This document shows positions 34,024 to 40,291 of a stretch of DNA of 41,209 nt, in pieces. The notes beneath the pieces were generated by a model. It was not told where the DNA came from, made no database searches, and was given only the letters and a program-made list of their open reading frames with translations. Numbering within the stretch: position 1 is the first letter of the stretch; each line of letters starts with the position of its first letter. The DNA lies in the IMG/VR virus record IMGVR_UViG_3300023278_002909, positions 1 through 41,209 of that record. The stretch is one strand, 5' to 3'. This DNA comes from a virus. The position numbers and the translations under genes were made by a program.

Positions 34024-34410
34024 TTATCCCTCCAGCTCGAGCGGTTCTCCAAAATACGGTAAATAGAGTGACTGCCTCATAACATACAATTCGGACGAAG
34101 AATACCCTAACTCGCGCACAGCTAAATTTTTAAAGCGTAAACGGCGTGCGTCCGAAACACTAGCAAACGCACGACACCCGCTCGCAACTTTTTCCATATA
34201 ACCAGGTGCCGATTGACGAATAGTGGCTAATAGCTTTAAATAGGCTAAATAATGAGTACTATAGCCCGTGTCGCTTTCCGGCGCGGGCGGCTCAACGCAC
34301 TCTCTCAACCTATAAAGCACATAATCGACACCCCCATGCTGTATAATACAATAAGCTGGGGCAGCCATAGCATGAATTGCGGCGTGTAATTTTTTAGTTA
34401 AATTGTCCAT
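34024..34410 (-). CDS. Unknown protein
   Basis: 128 residues; ATG preceded by AAAAGGAGGGTTTGATTTT. Mixed helical. Segments IIQHGGVDYVLYRLRECV, YSTHYLAYLKLLATI and RRLRFKNLAVRELGY. No family known. It is the first gene after operator 34455-34468. The stop is TAA with an open continuation. Confidence 0.65.
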   Translation of the reverse strand: MDNLTKKLHAAIHAMAAPAYCIIQHGGVDYVLYRLRECVEPPAPESDTGYSTHYLAYLKLLATIRQSAPGYMEKVASGCRAFASVSDARRLRFKNLAVRELGYSSSELYVMRQSLYLPYFGEPLELEG

Positions 34411-34449
34411 AAAATCAAACCCTCCTTTTATGAGTTATCAAACGGGTAC

Positions 34450-34560
34450 CTAATTTGCACACATGCAACTATTTTTTATTTTTAGTTTTTTGATCTTCTG
34501 GAGAAATAAGCTTGACTACCACCTCTGTTTTTTTATTGCCGCTAGTATCCTCATCAAATT
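34450..34560 (-). repeat. 111-bp repeat, copy 1 (terS-like 3' end with operator)
   Basis: Matches 34716-34826 at 109 of 111 positions, offset 266 bp. It contains the palindrome TTGCACACATGCAA (34455-34468) and the C-terminal codons shared by terS and the small gene at 34469. Confidence 0.95.
34455..34468 (-). promoter_or_regulatory. Palindromic operator before 34410 gene
   Basis: TTGCACACATGCAA, one of nine TTGCAYNNATGCAA-like palindromes. Read on the minus strand it precedes the gene starting at 34410. Unlike copy 2, no -10 box is found at 17 bp spacing, so its promoter may be lost after duplication. Confidence 0.5.
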
Positions 34561-34678
34561 GCATTTCTTTTGCCACACGACAAAGCTCTCTCCACTCTTC
34601 CTCTTGTGTCACATCTATGTTCTTATGCACATATTGTCGTATATGTTTGAGCCAAAATTCAAGGTTTCTATTAAACAT
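34469..34678 (-). CDS. Truncated terS paralogue
   Basis: 69 residues; AAAAGGAGATTGAT precedes ATG. The last 29 residues (FDEDTSGNKKTEVVVKLISP and following) are nearly the same as TerS. The middle (EEEWRELCRVAKEMQ) parallels DEEWADLYRAAKEMQ of TerS, then jumps straight to the C-terminus. It thus lacks the residues between, and the N-terminus differs. Could still oligomerise with TerS and modulate packaging. Or a decaying copy. Confidence 0.7.
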   Translation of the reverse strand: MFNRNLEFWLKHIRQYVHKNIDVTQEEEWRELCRVAKEMQFDEDTSGNKKTEVVVKLISPEDQKTKNKK

Positions 34679-34705
34679 ATCAATCTCCTTTTATTAACCG
34701 CCCAT

Positions 34706-34734
34706 ATTAAACCATCTAATTTGCACAGATGCAA
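34706..34734 (-). promoter_or_regulatory. Operator-promoter for terS paralogue
   Basis: On the minus strand TTGCAT (34734-34729, left arm of the palindrome TTGCATCTGTGCAA) is 17 bp before TTTAAT (34711-34706). The predicted start is near 34699, 20 nt before the ATG at 34678. The palindrome covers the -35 box. Confidence 0.5.
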
Positions 34735-34826
34735 CTATTTTTTACTTTTAGTTTTTTGATCTTCTGGAGAAATAAGCTTGACTACCACCTCTGTTTTTTT
34801 ATTGCCGCTAGTATCCTCATCAAATT
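34716..34826 (-). repeat. 111-bp repeat, copy 2 (in terS)
   Basis: The parent copy at the terS 3' end, with palindrome TTGCACAGATGCAA at 34721-34734. Recombination between the copies would delete the paralogue. Confidence 0.95.
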
Positions 34827-35175
34827 TATATTTATGCGGTGCCAACACATTCACACGCCACTTTGCGTATTCTGTCCACTGCTTAATAGCCCCAATAGCC
34901 GTGCTTGGTAGCTCTGAATCAAAAGCAAGCGAAACTAATTTCTTATTAACTACATCCGTATCAGTTGCAATGTTTTCTGCTTGCATTTCTTTTGCCGCGC
35001 GATAAAGATCCGCCCATTCTTCATCTTGTGCAACCCATTTTAAAATAGTAGACAAACGCGGCATTTCTTTTTCTTTTGAAATAGCACGCAATGATTTGCC
35101 TTCAACTATCTTGTTAAGAACCGCATTACGAACTCGTTTAGGATACTTTTTATTATCACCTACTTTTTTTGGCAT
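34735..35175 (-). CDS. terS: Terminase small subunit
   Basis: 146 residues. N-terminal HTH (VLNKIVEGKSLRAISKEKE, RLSTILKWVAQDEEW) followed by helix DLYRAAKEMQAENIA is the small terminase pattern. The middle includes AIKQWTEYAKWRVNVLAPHKY, characteristic of the family. Lys-rich C-terminus. It binds the packaging site and loads TerL. Overlaps the methyltransferase end by 16 bp. Confidence 0.87.
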   Translation of the reverse strand: MPKKVGDNKKYPKRVRNAVLNKIVEGKSLRAISKEKEMPRLSTILKWVAQDEEWADLYRAAKEMQAENIATDTDVVNKKLVSLAFDSELPSTAIGAIKQWTEYAKWRVNVLAPHKYKFDEDTSGNKKTEVVVKLISPEDQKTKSKK

Positions 35176-36422
35176 TTTATCTGTTCCATTTTTTTATTAA
35201 AACTTAAATAAGAGCCCTTGCGAAATATTTTAAAACCTTTTGGCGCACTAAACTGCAAATAGCGATCAATTATCGTATCGCAGTACTCGGGATCTATTTC
35301 AACACAACGCGCTTTCCTCCCGGTGCTTTCACACGCAATTAACGTTGAACCAGAACCCGCAAAAATGTCTAAAACGCAATCACCTTTTTGCGAACTATTT
35401 TTTATTAAGTTAATAAGAAGCGGTACAGGTTTCATGGTTGGGTGTAACTCGCAACTTTGCTCTCTGTCAAAATGCATCGCATTAACTTTTTGATCGCCGC
35501 TTCCATAAAATCTATGAGATTTTTTCCACCCATATAGGATCATCTCCATACGCGATTGATAGTCAAGGCGCGAAAAAGTTTGATTATTCTTAACCCAGCT
35601 GAGCCAATGCTTTGGCGTGAATCCGCTTTCTATCCCGAACACGCGAAAGAGATCTTGCATGGCTGCCGCATCTGCGTGACTAAAAATGTAAAATGAGGCT
35701 GTCTCAGTCAAGCATTTTATAGCTACTTGTACTGCACTCTGTAAAAAGCTGTTTCGTTGCTCTTGTGACATCTTATCATTTTCAATCTCTTTGTGCCTTT
35801 TCGCGCCCTTTTTACCAGGAATATCGTTACTTAATTTATGCACATGCATATAGTCGCAATTATAAGGGGGGTCTGTGATTAATAATTCACAGACCCACGT
35901 ATTCACTTCATCAGGTAAATATCCAACATCCCCGCAGATTAGAACATGATCACCCAAAAAAACGATATCTTCTCTTTGCACAATGGGCGGCATGTCATTT
36001 ACTTCTTCAAAGTTTTCCTCTCTATCTTCATCAAGATAGCTATCGACATTGAGTCCGAAATCGGATAGATCAAAATCGCTTTGTGACAAATCTTCTAACT
36101 CATGAGACAATACTGCATCATCCCAATGCGCCATATCAGATATCTTATTGTCTGCAATGATAAACGCTTTTTTGGCGGTTTCAGATAAAGTTTCAACCTG
36201 AAGGGTGGGTATTTTAACTAAATTAAGCAGTTTCGCAGCTTCTAATCGCGCGTGCCCGGCAATGACCGTAGCATTAACATCTACCAAAACGGGCACTAAA
36301 AACCCGAAGGACGTGATACTATTAGTGAGCGCTTTTAGCTGTTTCTTAGAATGTATGCGTGCATTATGTTCATAAACGTTCAATTCATCAGGTGCGCGGT
36401 ATTCAATTTGTAAATCAGCCAT
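35160..36422 (-). CDS. ParB-domain DNA N6-adenine/N4-cytosine methyltransferase
   Basis: 420 residues; GAGGAGGCTTAA precedes ATG. Residues 1-115: ParB/sulfiredoxin-like nuclease fold (EYRAPDELNVYEHNARIHSK, GFLVPVLVDVNATVIAGHAR). Methyltransferase from about 165: TDPPYNCDYM (motif IV), then PVPLLINLIKNSSQKGDCVLD, DIFAGSGSTLIACE (SAM-binding motif I), ARCVEIDPEYC. Motif IV before I is the beta-class order. It may protect phage DNA against restriction; the ParB domain may help find sites. Next to the Tad1-like gene. Confidence 0.9.
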   Translation of the reverse strand: MADLQIEYRAPDELNVYEHNARIHSKKQLKALTNSITSFGFLVPVLVDVNATVIAGHARLEAAKLLNLVKIPTLQVETLSETAKKAFIIADNKISDMAHWDDAVLSHELEDLSQSDFDLSDFGLNVDSYLDEDREENFEEVNDMPPIVQREDIVFLGDHVLICGDVGYLPDEVNTWVCELLITDPPYNCDYMHVHKLSNDIPGKKGAKRHKEIENDKMSQEQRNSFLQSAVQVAIKCLTETASFYIFSHADAAAMQDLFRVFGIESGFTPKHWLSWVKNNQTFSRLDYQSRMEMILYGWKKSHRFYGSGDQKVNAMHFDREQSCELHPTMKPVPLLINLIKNSSQKGDCVLDIFAGSGSTLIACESTGRKARCVEIDPEYCDTIIDRYLQFSAPKGFKIFRKGSYLSFNKKMEQIKCQKK

Positions 36423-36743
36423 TTAAGCCTCCTCTTTTCCTTCTACGCCACGTTCAACACGATCAGCAGTGCGCTTGTCTAGCCACATAAGCGCCTCTTC
36501 TAATTTAGTTATTGCTATTGCGTTTTCCCTGCAGGGGAACGCCTGCGCTTGGAACGATTTTAAGCGTATAAGGCATACCATCAACAAGTCCTCAATCTGC
36601 GCACCATTATGCCCACACTCAAGGACGGTGCCTGTTTGTACTGGAATTTCAAACATTTGGTCTCCATAAGACAGTAAGTAAAGCAAACTAGGCTCCTCAT
36701 CTGGAAACCTTCTTAAATAAGTACTCATTTTACATTTAGACAT
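36423..36743 (-). CDS. Tad1-like cyclic-nucleotide sponge (anti-Thoeris/CBASS)
   Basis: 106 residues from ATG 36743 (AGAGGTTTTT before it; frame extends to 36821 without a ribosome site). The core VQTGTVLECGHNGAQIEDLL, then RLKSFQAQAFPCRENAIAI and TKLEEALMWLDKRTADRVER with GVEG is the Tad1/Acb2 hairpin-domain pattern. Phe64, Asn74 and Arg91 have the same spacing as the ligand-binding Phe82, Asn92, Arg109 I recall for Tad1. Tad1 traps gcADPR and related signals. First gene of the leftward arm. Confidence 0.8.
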   Translation of the reverse strand: MSKCKMSTYLRRFPDEEPSLLYLLSYGDQMFEIPVQTGTVLECGHNGAQIEDLLMVCLIRLKSFQAQAFPCRENAIAITKLEEALMWLDKRTADRVERGVEGKEEA

Positions 36744-36846
36744 AAAAACCTCTTTTTTCTCTATAATACGCATAAAAAGATTAAAAAGCCATCCGAAAGA
36801 GGTCAAAGCTAACAAGAACACGCACTTTTCCGTAAAGATCAGGATA

Positions 36847-36864
36847 TTGTTTTGTACAAAACAA
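36847..36864. promoter_or_regulatory. 18-bp perfect palindrome beside origin
   Basis: TTGTTTTGTACAAAACAA, also at 10425-10442 before the nuclease gene. Here it lies between the first leftward gene and the origin repeats, 5 bp from a candidate rightward promoter. Confidence 0.6.
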
Positions 36865-36869
36865 AATGC

Positions 36870-36898
36870 TTGACGCTTCTTGTAGCATGTATTAATAT
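36870..36898 (+). promoter_or_regulatory. Candidate promoter reading into the origin
   Basis: TTGACG (36870-36875), 17-bp spacer, TAATAT (36893-36898). It starts just beside the palindrome and would transcribe across the iterons. The -10 matches four of six bases. Could prime or activate replication. Confidence 0.35.
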
Positions 36899-36947
36899 TT
36901 GAGGTTGGCTAGCAATTAGCGTATTTAGCCCCTTTGTACATAATTTT

Positions 36948-37506
36948 ACTTGGCACGCGGTTTGCTTTATAGATCATGAGCTTACAGTAAAAGGGGGTCG
37001 AAAATGGCAAAGTCACTTGGCACGCGGTTTGCTTTATAAATCATAAGCTTACAGAATCACTCTTGATAAGTTTTTGATAAGTAAAGAAAAATCACTTGGC
37101 ACGCGGTTTGCTTTAAAAATCAACCAGTTAAAAATTGGTACCAAGTGACGCCAATTCACTTGGCACGCGTTTCCTATTATAAATCAAAAAGTTGCAACTC
37201 GTACCAAGCAAAACCCCCGTTTTCAAAACTCTCTATATACACCTCTATTACATATATTGTATTGCATAGATGCATATTATATTGTATGCAACACCTACCG
37301 TTTTTATATATAACTCTTTATATATTTGCTTGGTATACTTGGTATATAGAGAGTAAAGTAATGATTTATAAAGCAAACCGCGTGCCTATGTCGTCAAGTC
37401 ACTTGGCACAACATTTTCGGTTATCTCGTTGATTTATAAAGCAGACCGCGTGCCAAGCATCATAAACAACTTGGCACGCGGTTTGCTTTATAAATCATGA
37501 ACTTAT
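36948..37506. repeat. Iteron array and A+T-rich core: probable replication origin
   Basis: A repeat with core TTGGCACGCGGTTTGCTTTA plus TAAATCAT occurs directly at 36950, 37017, 37096, 37471 (and degenerate at 37160), inverted at 37369 and 37437, with a half copy at 37403. Between direct and inverted groups is an A+T-rich stretch (37220-37360) with a TTGCATAGATGCAT palindrome at 37262. Such direct plus inverted repeats around an easily melted core are typical iteron origins. No Rep initiator was recognised, so the binding protein is unknown. Confidence 0.7.
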
Positions 37507-37536
37507 GATTTGTTCAAATTCAAAGCGGGATATTTC

Positions 37537-37652
37537 TTGCATCTATGCACATTGCACGGATGCAAAATGCAAGAAAACAAACTGCTCCGCTTGCATAAAA
37601 GCAAACTTTTTTAACCAGAAAACTTGCATTCATGCAAAATTAATGGTGTAAT
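37537..37652 (+). promoter_or_regulatory. Cluster of four operators with early rightward promoter
   Basis: Palindromes at 37537-37550 (TTGCATCTATGCAC), 37552-37565 (TTGCACGGATGCAA), 37591-37604 (TTGCATAAAAGCAA) and 37624-37637 (TTGCATTCATGCAA). The last supplies a -35-like TTGCAT, 17 bp before TGTAAT (37647-37652), a 5/6 match to -10. The start near 37659 lies before the gene at 37687. A multi-site operator resembles a lambda-like control region. Confidence 0.6.
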
Positions 37653-37686
37653 AGCGGTATATCACACACTACACGGAGATAAAATA

Positions 37687-38136
37687 ATGCCAGAAATGAC
37701 CTCATATCATGAAAACGTACAAAAAATAAACCAAAAGCGAGAGCGTGTTAAAAAAGAGTTAGATAATCGGATGCAACTATTAATGAATGCCTGGCATTCG
37801 GCGGGGTCTAGGGATCGGGCGGATTTAAGCAGGCAGGAGTCGAATTTATTGCGAGCTTATAAAAAACTAATCTCAATTACTAGACCTAGGGCTACCGTTA
37901 TTGATACTGGTGTTAATGAAGCGCGCTTTTCTAACTTTAATCTTGCGGTTACTGAGTTTGATCAAGCTTATAATTCGCTTATTCTAGGCGGGGAGGGGGA
38001 CTCGAGCGCCCATACTCGGTACACACTTGAAAAAAGTTTTTATTTATCACGTTTAGCATTGGAGCGTTTGTTTAATGAAGAACTAGACGTGCGATTGTTG
38101 CAATTCAGGAATATGAAGAACTTCAACGGTGCATGA
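37687..38136 (+). CDS. Unknown early protein, coiled-coil-like
   Basis: 149 residues; ATG follows ACACGGAGATAAAATA. Basic N-terminal helix (QKINQKRERVKKELDNRMQL), later helices with aligned heptads (SFYLSRLALERLFNEEL). No family recognised. First gene of the rightward arm after the operator cluster, so likely immediate-early. Confidence 0.65.
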   Translation: MPEMTSYHENVQKINQKRERVKKELDNRMQLLMNAWHSAGSRDRADLSRQESNLLRAYKKLISITRPRATVIDTGVNEARFSNFNLAVTEFDQAYNSLILGGEGDSSAHTRYTLEKSFYLSRLALERLFNEELDVRLLQFRNMKNFNGA

Positions 38137-38176
38137 TGCGCAACACTAACCAGTCAGACCAAAAAGGCTTAAAAAA

Positions 38177-38548
38177 ATGAATCGGAGCATTAACAACATT
38201 AAAGACGTAAAGTATTTAATTGATAAAATAGCTAAAGCGGTTAACCAATTGCAAAGCTTGATAAAAATCGCATTTAAACAGCAAAATTGTGATGGGTTAG
38301 ACCTTAATCGATTAATTGAGGAGGAATTACAACTAAAAATAGACGTAAGCAACTGTTATAGTATTTTAGTAAAATTTGCTTACGGAGACGGAGCGGCACC
38401 CCATATAATCCAGTTTAATCATATATTGGAGGTTTTTATAGCGGAATTAAGGAGTTCTTCCGGTCTAGCTCCTGGCTGTACATTGATGTTAGACATATTT
38501 CTTAAAGAGGTCTACGACATAGCCATAGCAAAATTGGAGCCATTATGA
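38177..38548 (+). CDS. Unknown early helical protein
   Basis: 123 residues; AAAAAGGCTTAAAAAA precedes ATG. All-helical pattern (INNIKDVKYLIDKIAKAVNQ and LRSSSGLAPGCTLMLDIFLK). No motif recognised. ATGA overlap with the next gene, so it is coupled. Confidence 0.65.
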   Translation: MNRSINNIKDVKYLIDKIAKAVNQLQSLIKIAFKQQNCDGLDLNRLIEEELQLKIDVSNCYSILVKFAYGDGAAPHIIQFNHILEVFIAELRSSSGLAPGCTLMLDIFLKEVYDIAIAKLEPL

Positions 38549-38970
38549 AAAAACTTAAAAAATCCATATCTGTTTTACAACGTTTCTGTGCCGATGATGA
38601 ATTAGTGACCACATTAGGCGCGTATTATAAATTGCACATTCCGCTAAAAGGGGTTATTGATGGGTCAGATTTCTATCGGCGCGCGCACTTAGATTTTAGC
38701 ACCGCACAATTGACGCTATTACGAGAGTCTTTAGGTGTAGATTGTTATGAATGTCACGCTTGCTTCGCCCGTGAATCGTTGCTAAGCATCATAGCGCCCC
38801 CTGATCCTGCATTAGTGCATGCTCAGGGTTTCCAATTCGTAGAAACATTGAATGACGCAGCCACAGCCTACGCATATTTAACGACGCCTCCAGATTTTAA
38901 CCGACGCAAAGAGTTTTTTATGCTTATTGATGCTTTGTTAAGCGGGAAACTGTCTAAATTTATGAATTGA
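38545..38970 (+). CDS. Unknown early protein
   Basis: 141 residues. CysXXCysHX2Cys-like cluster CYECHACF at about residues 72-79 may bind metal. Helical elsewhere (LRESLG, FNRRKEFFMLIDALL). No family. Overlap of 4 bp with the upstream gene. Confidence 0.65.
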   Translation: MKKLKKSISVLQRFCADDELVTTLGAYYKLHIPLKGVIDGSDFYRRAHLDFSTAQLTLLRESLGVDCYECHACFARESLLSIIAPPDPALVHAQGFQFVETLNDAATAYAYLTTPPDFNRRKEFFMLIDALLSGKLSKFMN

Positions 38971-38986
38971 TACAAGGAAATTTTAT

Positions 38987-39577
38987 ATGAATCACATTAT
39001 ATTCGATTATATTGCACACAATGACACTAAACGTTTGAATGACTTGTTGCAAACCACCACTGAGAGGGGTTTATTGAACATATTTAATGCAGATGGCGCA
39101 ACACCCTTACAAACAGCCATCAAATATGAGTATAAATGCACCGTCCAGTTCCTGCTTAAAAAGGGCGCCGATGTCAATTTCATGGACTGTATCGGCGCTA
39201 ATGCGTTGCATTATGCAGCTCGATGTCAGTTTATCAACGTCATTGAAGAGCTGTTACAAGCGGGTGCCGCGATAACATGTGACCAGCGAAAGAGTAGTCC
39301 ACTACATTATGCAGCGTATCGTAATCACCACCATATCTTAGGGCAGATTTTGTACTCGGAGCGCCATGCATCCTTCCCGCATCTGGATGGTCAAAATTTA
39401 TCTTTAAACACTCCTTTGCATCTGGCGGTTAGAGGTGGTCACTATGAATGCGCCAAAGTTTTAATAAATACAGGAGCTAAATATAATCTGTATAATATCT
39501 GCGGCTTAACTGCTATTGATATTGCAAAATCTTTGAGCGATAAGAGGCTGCTGAAATTGTTTGACGAGGGTGCTTGA
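38987..39577 (+). CDS. Ankyrin-repeat protein
   Basis: 196 residues; CAAGGAAATTTTAT before ATG. About five ankyrin units of roughly 33 residues: DGATPLQTAIKYEYKCTVQF, GANALHYAARCQFINVIEEL, KSSPLHYAAYRNHHHILGQI, NTPLHLAVRGGHYECAKVLI, GLTAIDIAKSLSDKRLL. Ankyrins mediate protein-protein contacts. No signal peptide. The promoter for the next gene lies in its last codons. It may target a host protein; in animal-associated hosts phage ankyrins have been linked to eukaryotic interaction. Confidence 0.88.
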   Translation: MNHIIFDYIAHNDTKRLNDLLQTTTERGLLNIFNADGATPLQTAIKYEYKCTVQFLLKKGADVNFMDCIGANALHYAARCQFINVIEELLQAGAAITCDQRKSSPLHYAAYRNHHHILGQILYSERHASFPHLDGQNLSLNTPLHLAVRGGHYECAKVLINTGAKYNLYNICGLTAIDIAKSLSDKRLLKLFDEGA

Positions 39578-39605
39578 GCAGATTATAATACCTGCATGAA
39601 TGCAA
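39561..39605 (+). promoter_or_regulatory. Strong promoter with operator at the start site of the HTH gene
   Basis: TTGACG (39561-39566), exactly 17 bp, TATAAT (39584-39589): near-consensus. The expected +1 is at 39596, the A of the ATG of the HTH gene, so the mRNA would be leaderless. Palindrome CTGCATGAATGCAA (39592-39605) lies over +1 and would block the promoter. Confidence 0.7.
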
Positions 39606-39796
39606 AATATATACACCCCCGAAAGATGTTGGAGCATTTAAAAAAAAATAACTGGAGCATGGATAGTGTAGCAAAATATTTAAACGTTAATGTGACAACT
39701 GTTTATCGACAATTTTATCCTAATGCCCCAGAAATGCTGGCTAAAACATATATGAGGTTAAGACAACTGTATTTTAAACATTTAACCAAGGAGTGA
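39596..39796 (+). CDS. Small helix-turn-helix protein, candidate repressor of the palindrome regulon
   Basis: 66 residues. MLEHLKKNNWSMDSVAKYLN followed by VNVTTVYRQF is a helix-turn-helix (recognition helix VTTVYRQF). No ribosome site before 39596, consistent with leaderless translation; ATG 39626 is a second in-frame start. The overlap of promoter, operator and ATG suggests it may repress itself. Dimer binding to TTGCAYNNATGCAA sites is inferred. It lies between the two ankyrin genes. Confidence 0.65.
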   Translation: MNAKYIHPRKMLEHLKKNNWSMDSVAKYLNVNVTTVYRQFYPNAPEMLAKTYMRLRQLYFKHLTKE

Positions 39797-39804
39797 CGTT
39801 TATT

Positions 39805-40290
39805 ATGCGAGCCATAAACATTATAAAAACATTTCAATCAGGTAAATTTTCGTCAATTAGAGCGCTCCTAAAATTGGGGTATGACATTAATCGACCGATA
39901 TCGCGTATCGGGTACCCGTTGTTACACGTTGCACAATTTAAAAGAAACAAAGTACTGAATCTACTACTTCATTTTCGTTGTAATATCTTTGTTACCAATG
40001 AGCGTCACCAAAATATTTTGCATGTTGCATCGATCAATGAAAACACTAAAGGCGCTATTTTATTTCTACGCAATGTGCATAAAACGGACGCATTAAAACT
40101 TCTATCAGCAAAAGACGATCAAGGTCGGACGCCACTTCATTATAGCGTTAAAAATTGTGACTATGCGCTGTCTAAATATTTCATTAAAAACGGAGCATCT
40201 TTGCATACTCTTGACAGTCATGGGCAGTCCCCTAGATTTTATGCGCGGATGAACATGTGCGAACCAGTATTAAGACTATTACAAGATTAA
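39805..40290 (+). CDS. Second ankyrin-repeat protein
   Basis: 161 residues from ATG 39805 (CAAGGAGTGACGTTTATT before it; GTG 39793 in frame). Ankyrin-like units: FSSIRALLKLGYDIN, GYPLLHVAQFKRNKVLNLLL, HQNILHVASINENTKGAILF, GRTPLHYSVKNCDYALSKYF, GQSPRFYARMNMCEPVLRLL. Somewhat degenerate. The Prim-Pol starts 2 bp after it. Confidence 0.85.
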   Translation: MRAINIIKTFQSGKFSSIRALLKLGYDINRPISRIGYPLLHVAQFKRNKVLNLLLHFRCNIFVTNERHQNILHVASINENTKGAILFLRNVHKTDALKLLSAKDDQGRTPLHYSVKNCDYALSKYFIKNGASLHTLDSHGQSPRFYARMNMCEPVLRLLQD

Positions 40291-40291
40291 A

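Noticed and set aside
36778-36806. TTGACC-17-TAATCT as leftward promoter for the Tad1-like gene
   Set aside because: Only 3 of 6 bases match at -10; a nearby TATTAT has no -35. The real leftward promoter could not be fixed.
37145-37432. 95-codon plus-strand frame across the origin repeats
   Set aside because: It runs through iterons and an A+T-rich core, has no ribosome site and an odd composition. Treated as chance.
36948-37506. Possible CRISPR array
   Set aside because: Repeats vary in spacing, occur in both orientations and degrade internally; spacers are not of equal size and no cas genes are present.
38120-38176. GTGCATGATGCGCAA near the second early gene as a tenth operator
   Set aside because: The arms are out of register and two bases differ; not counted.
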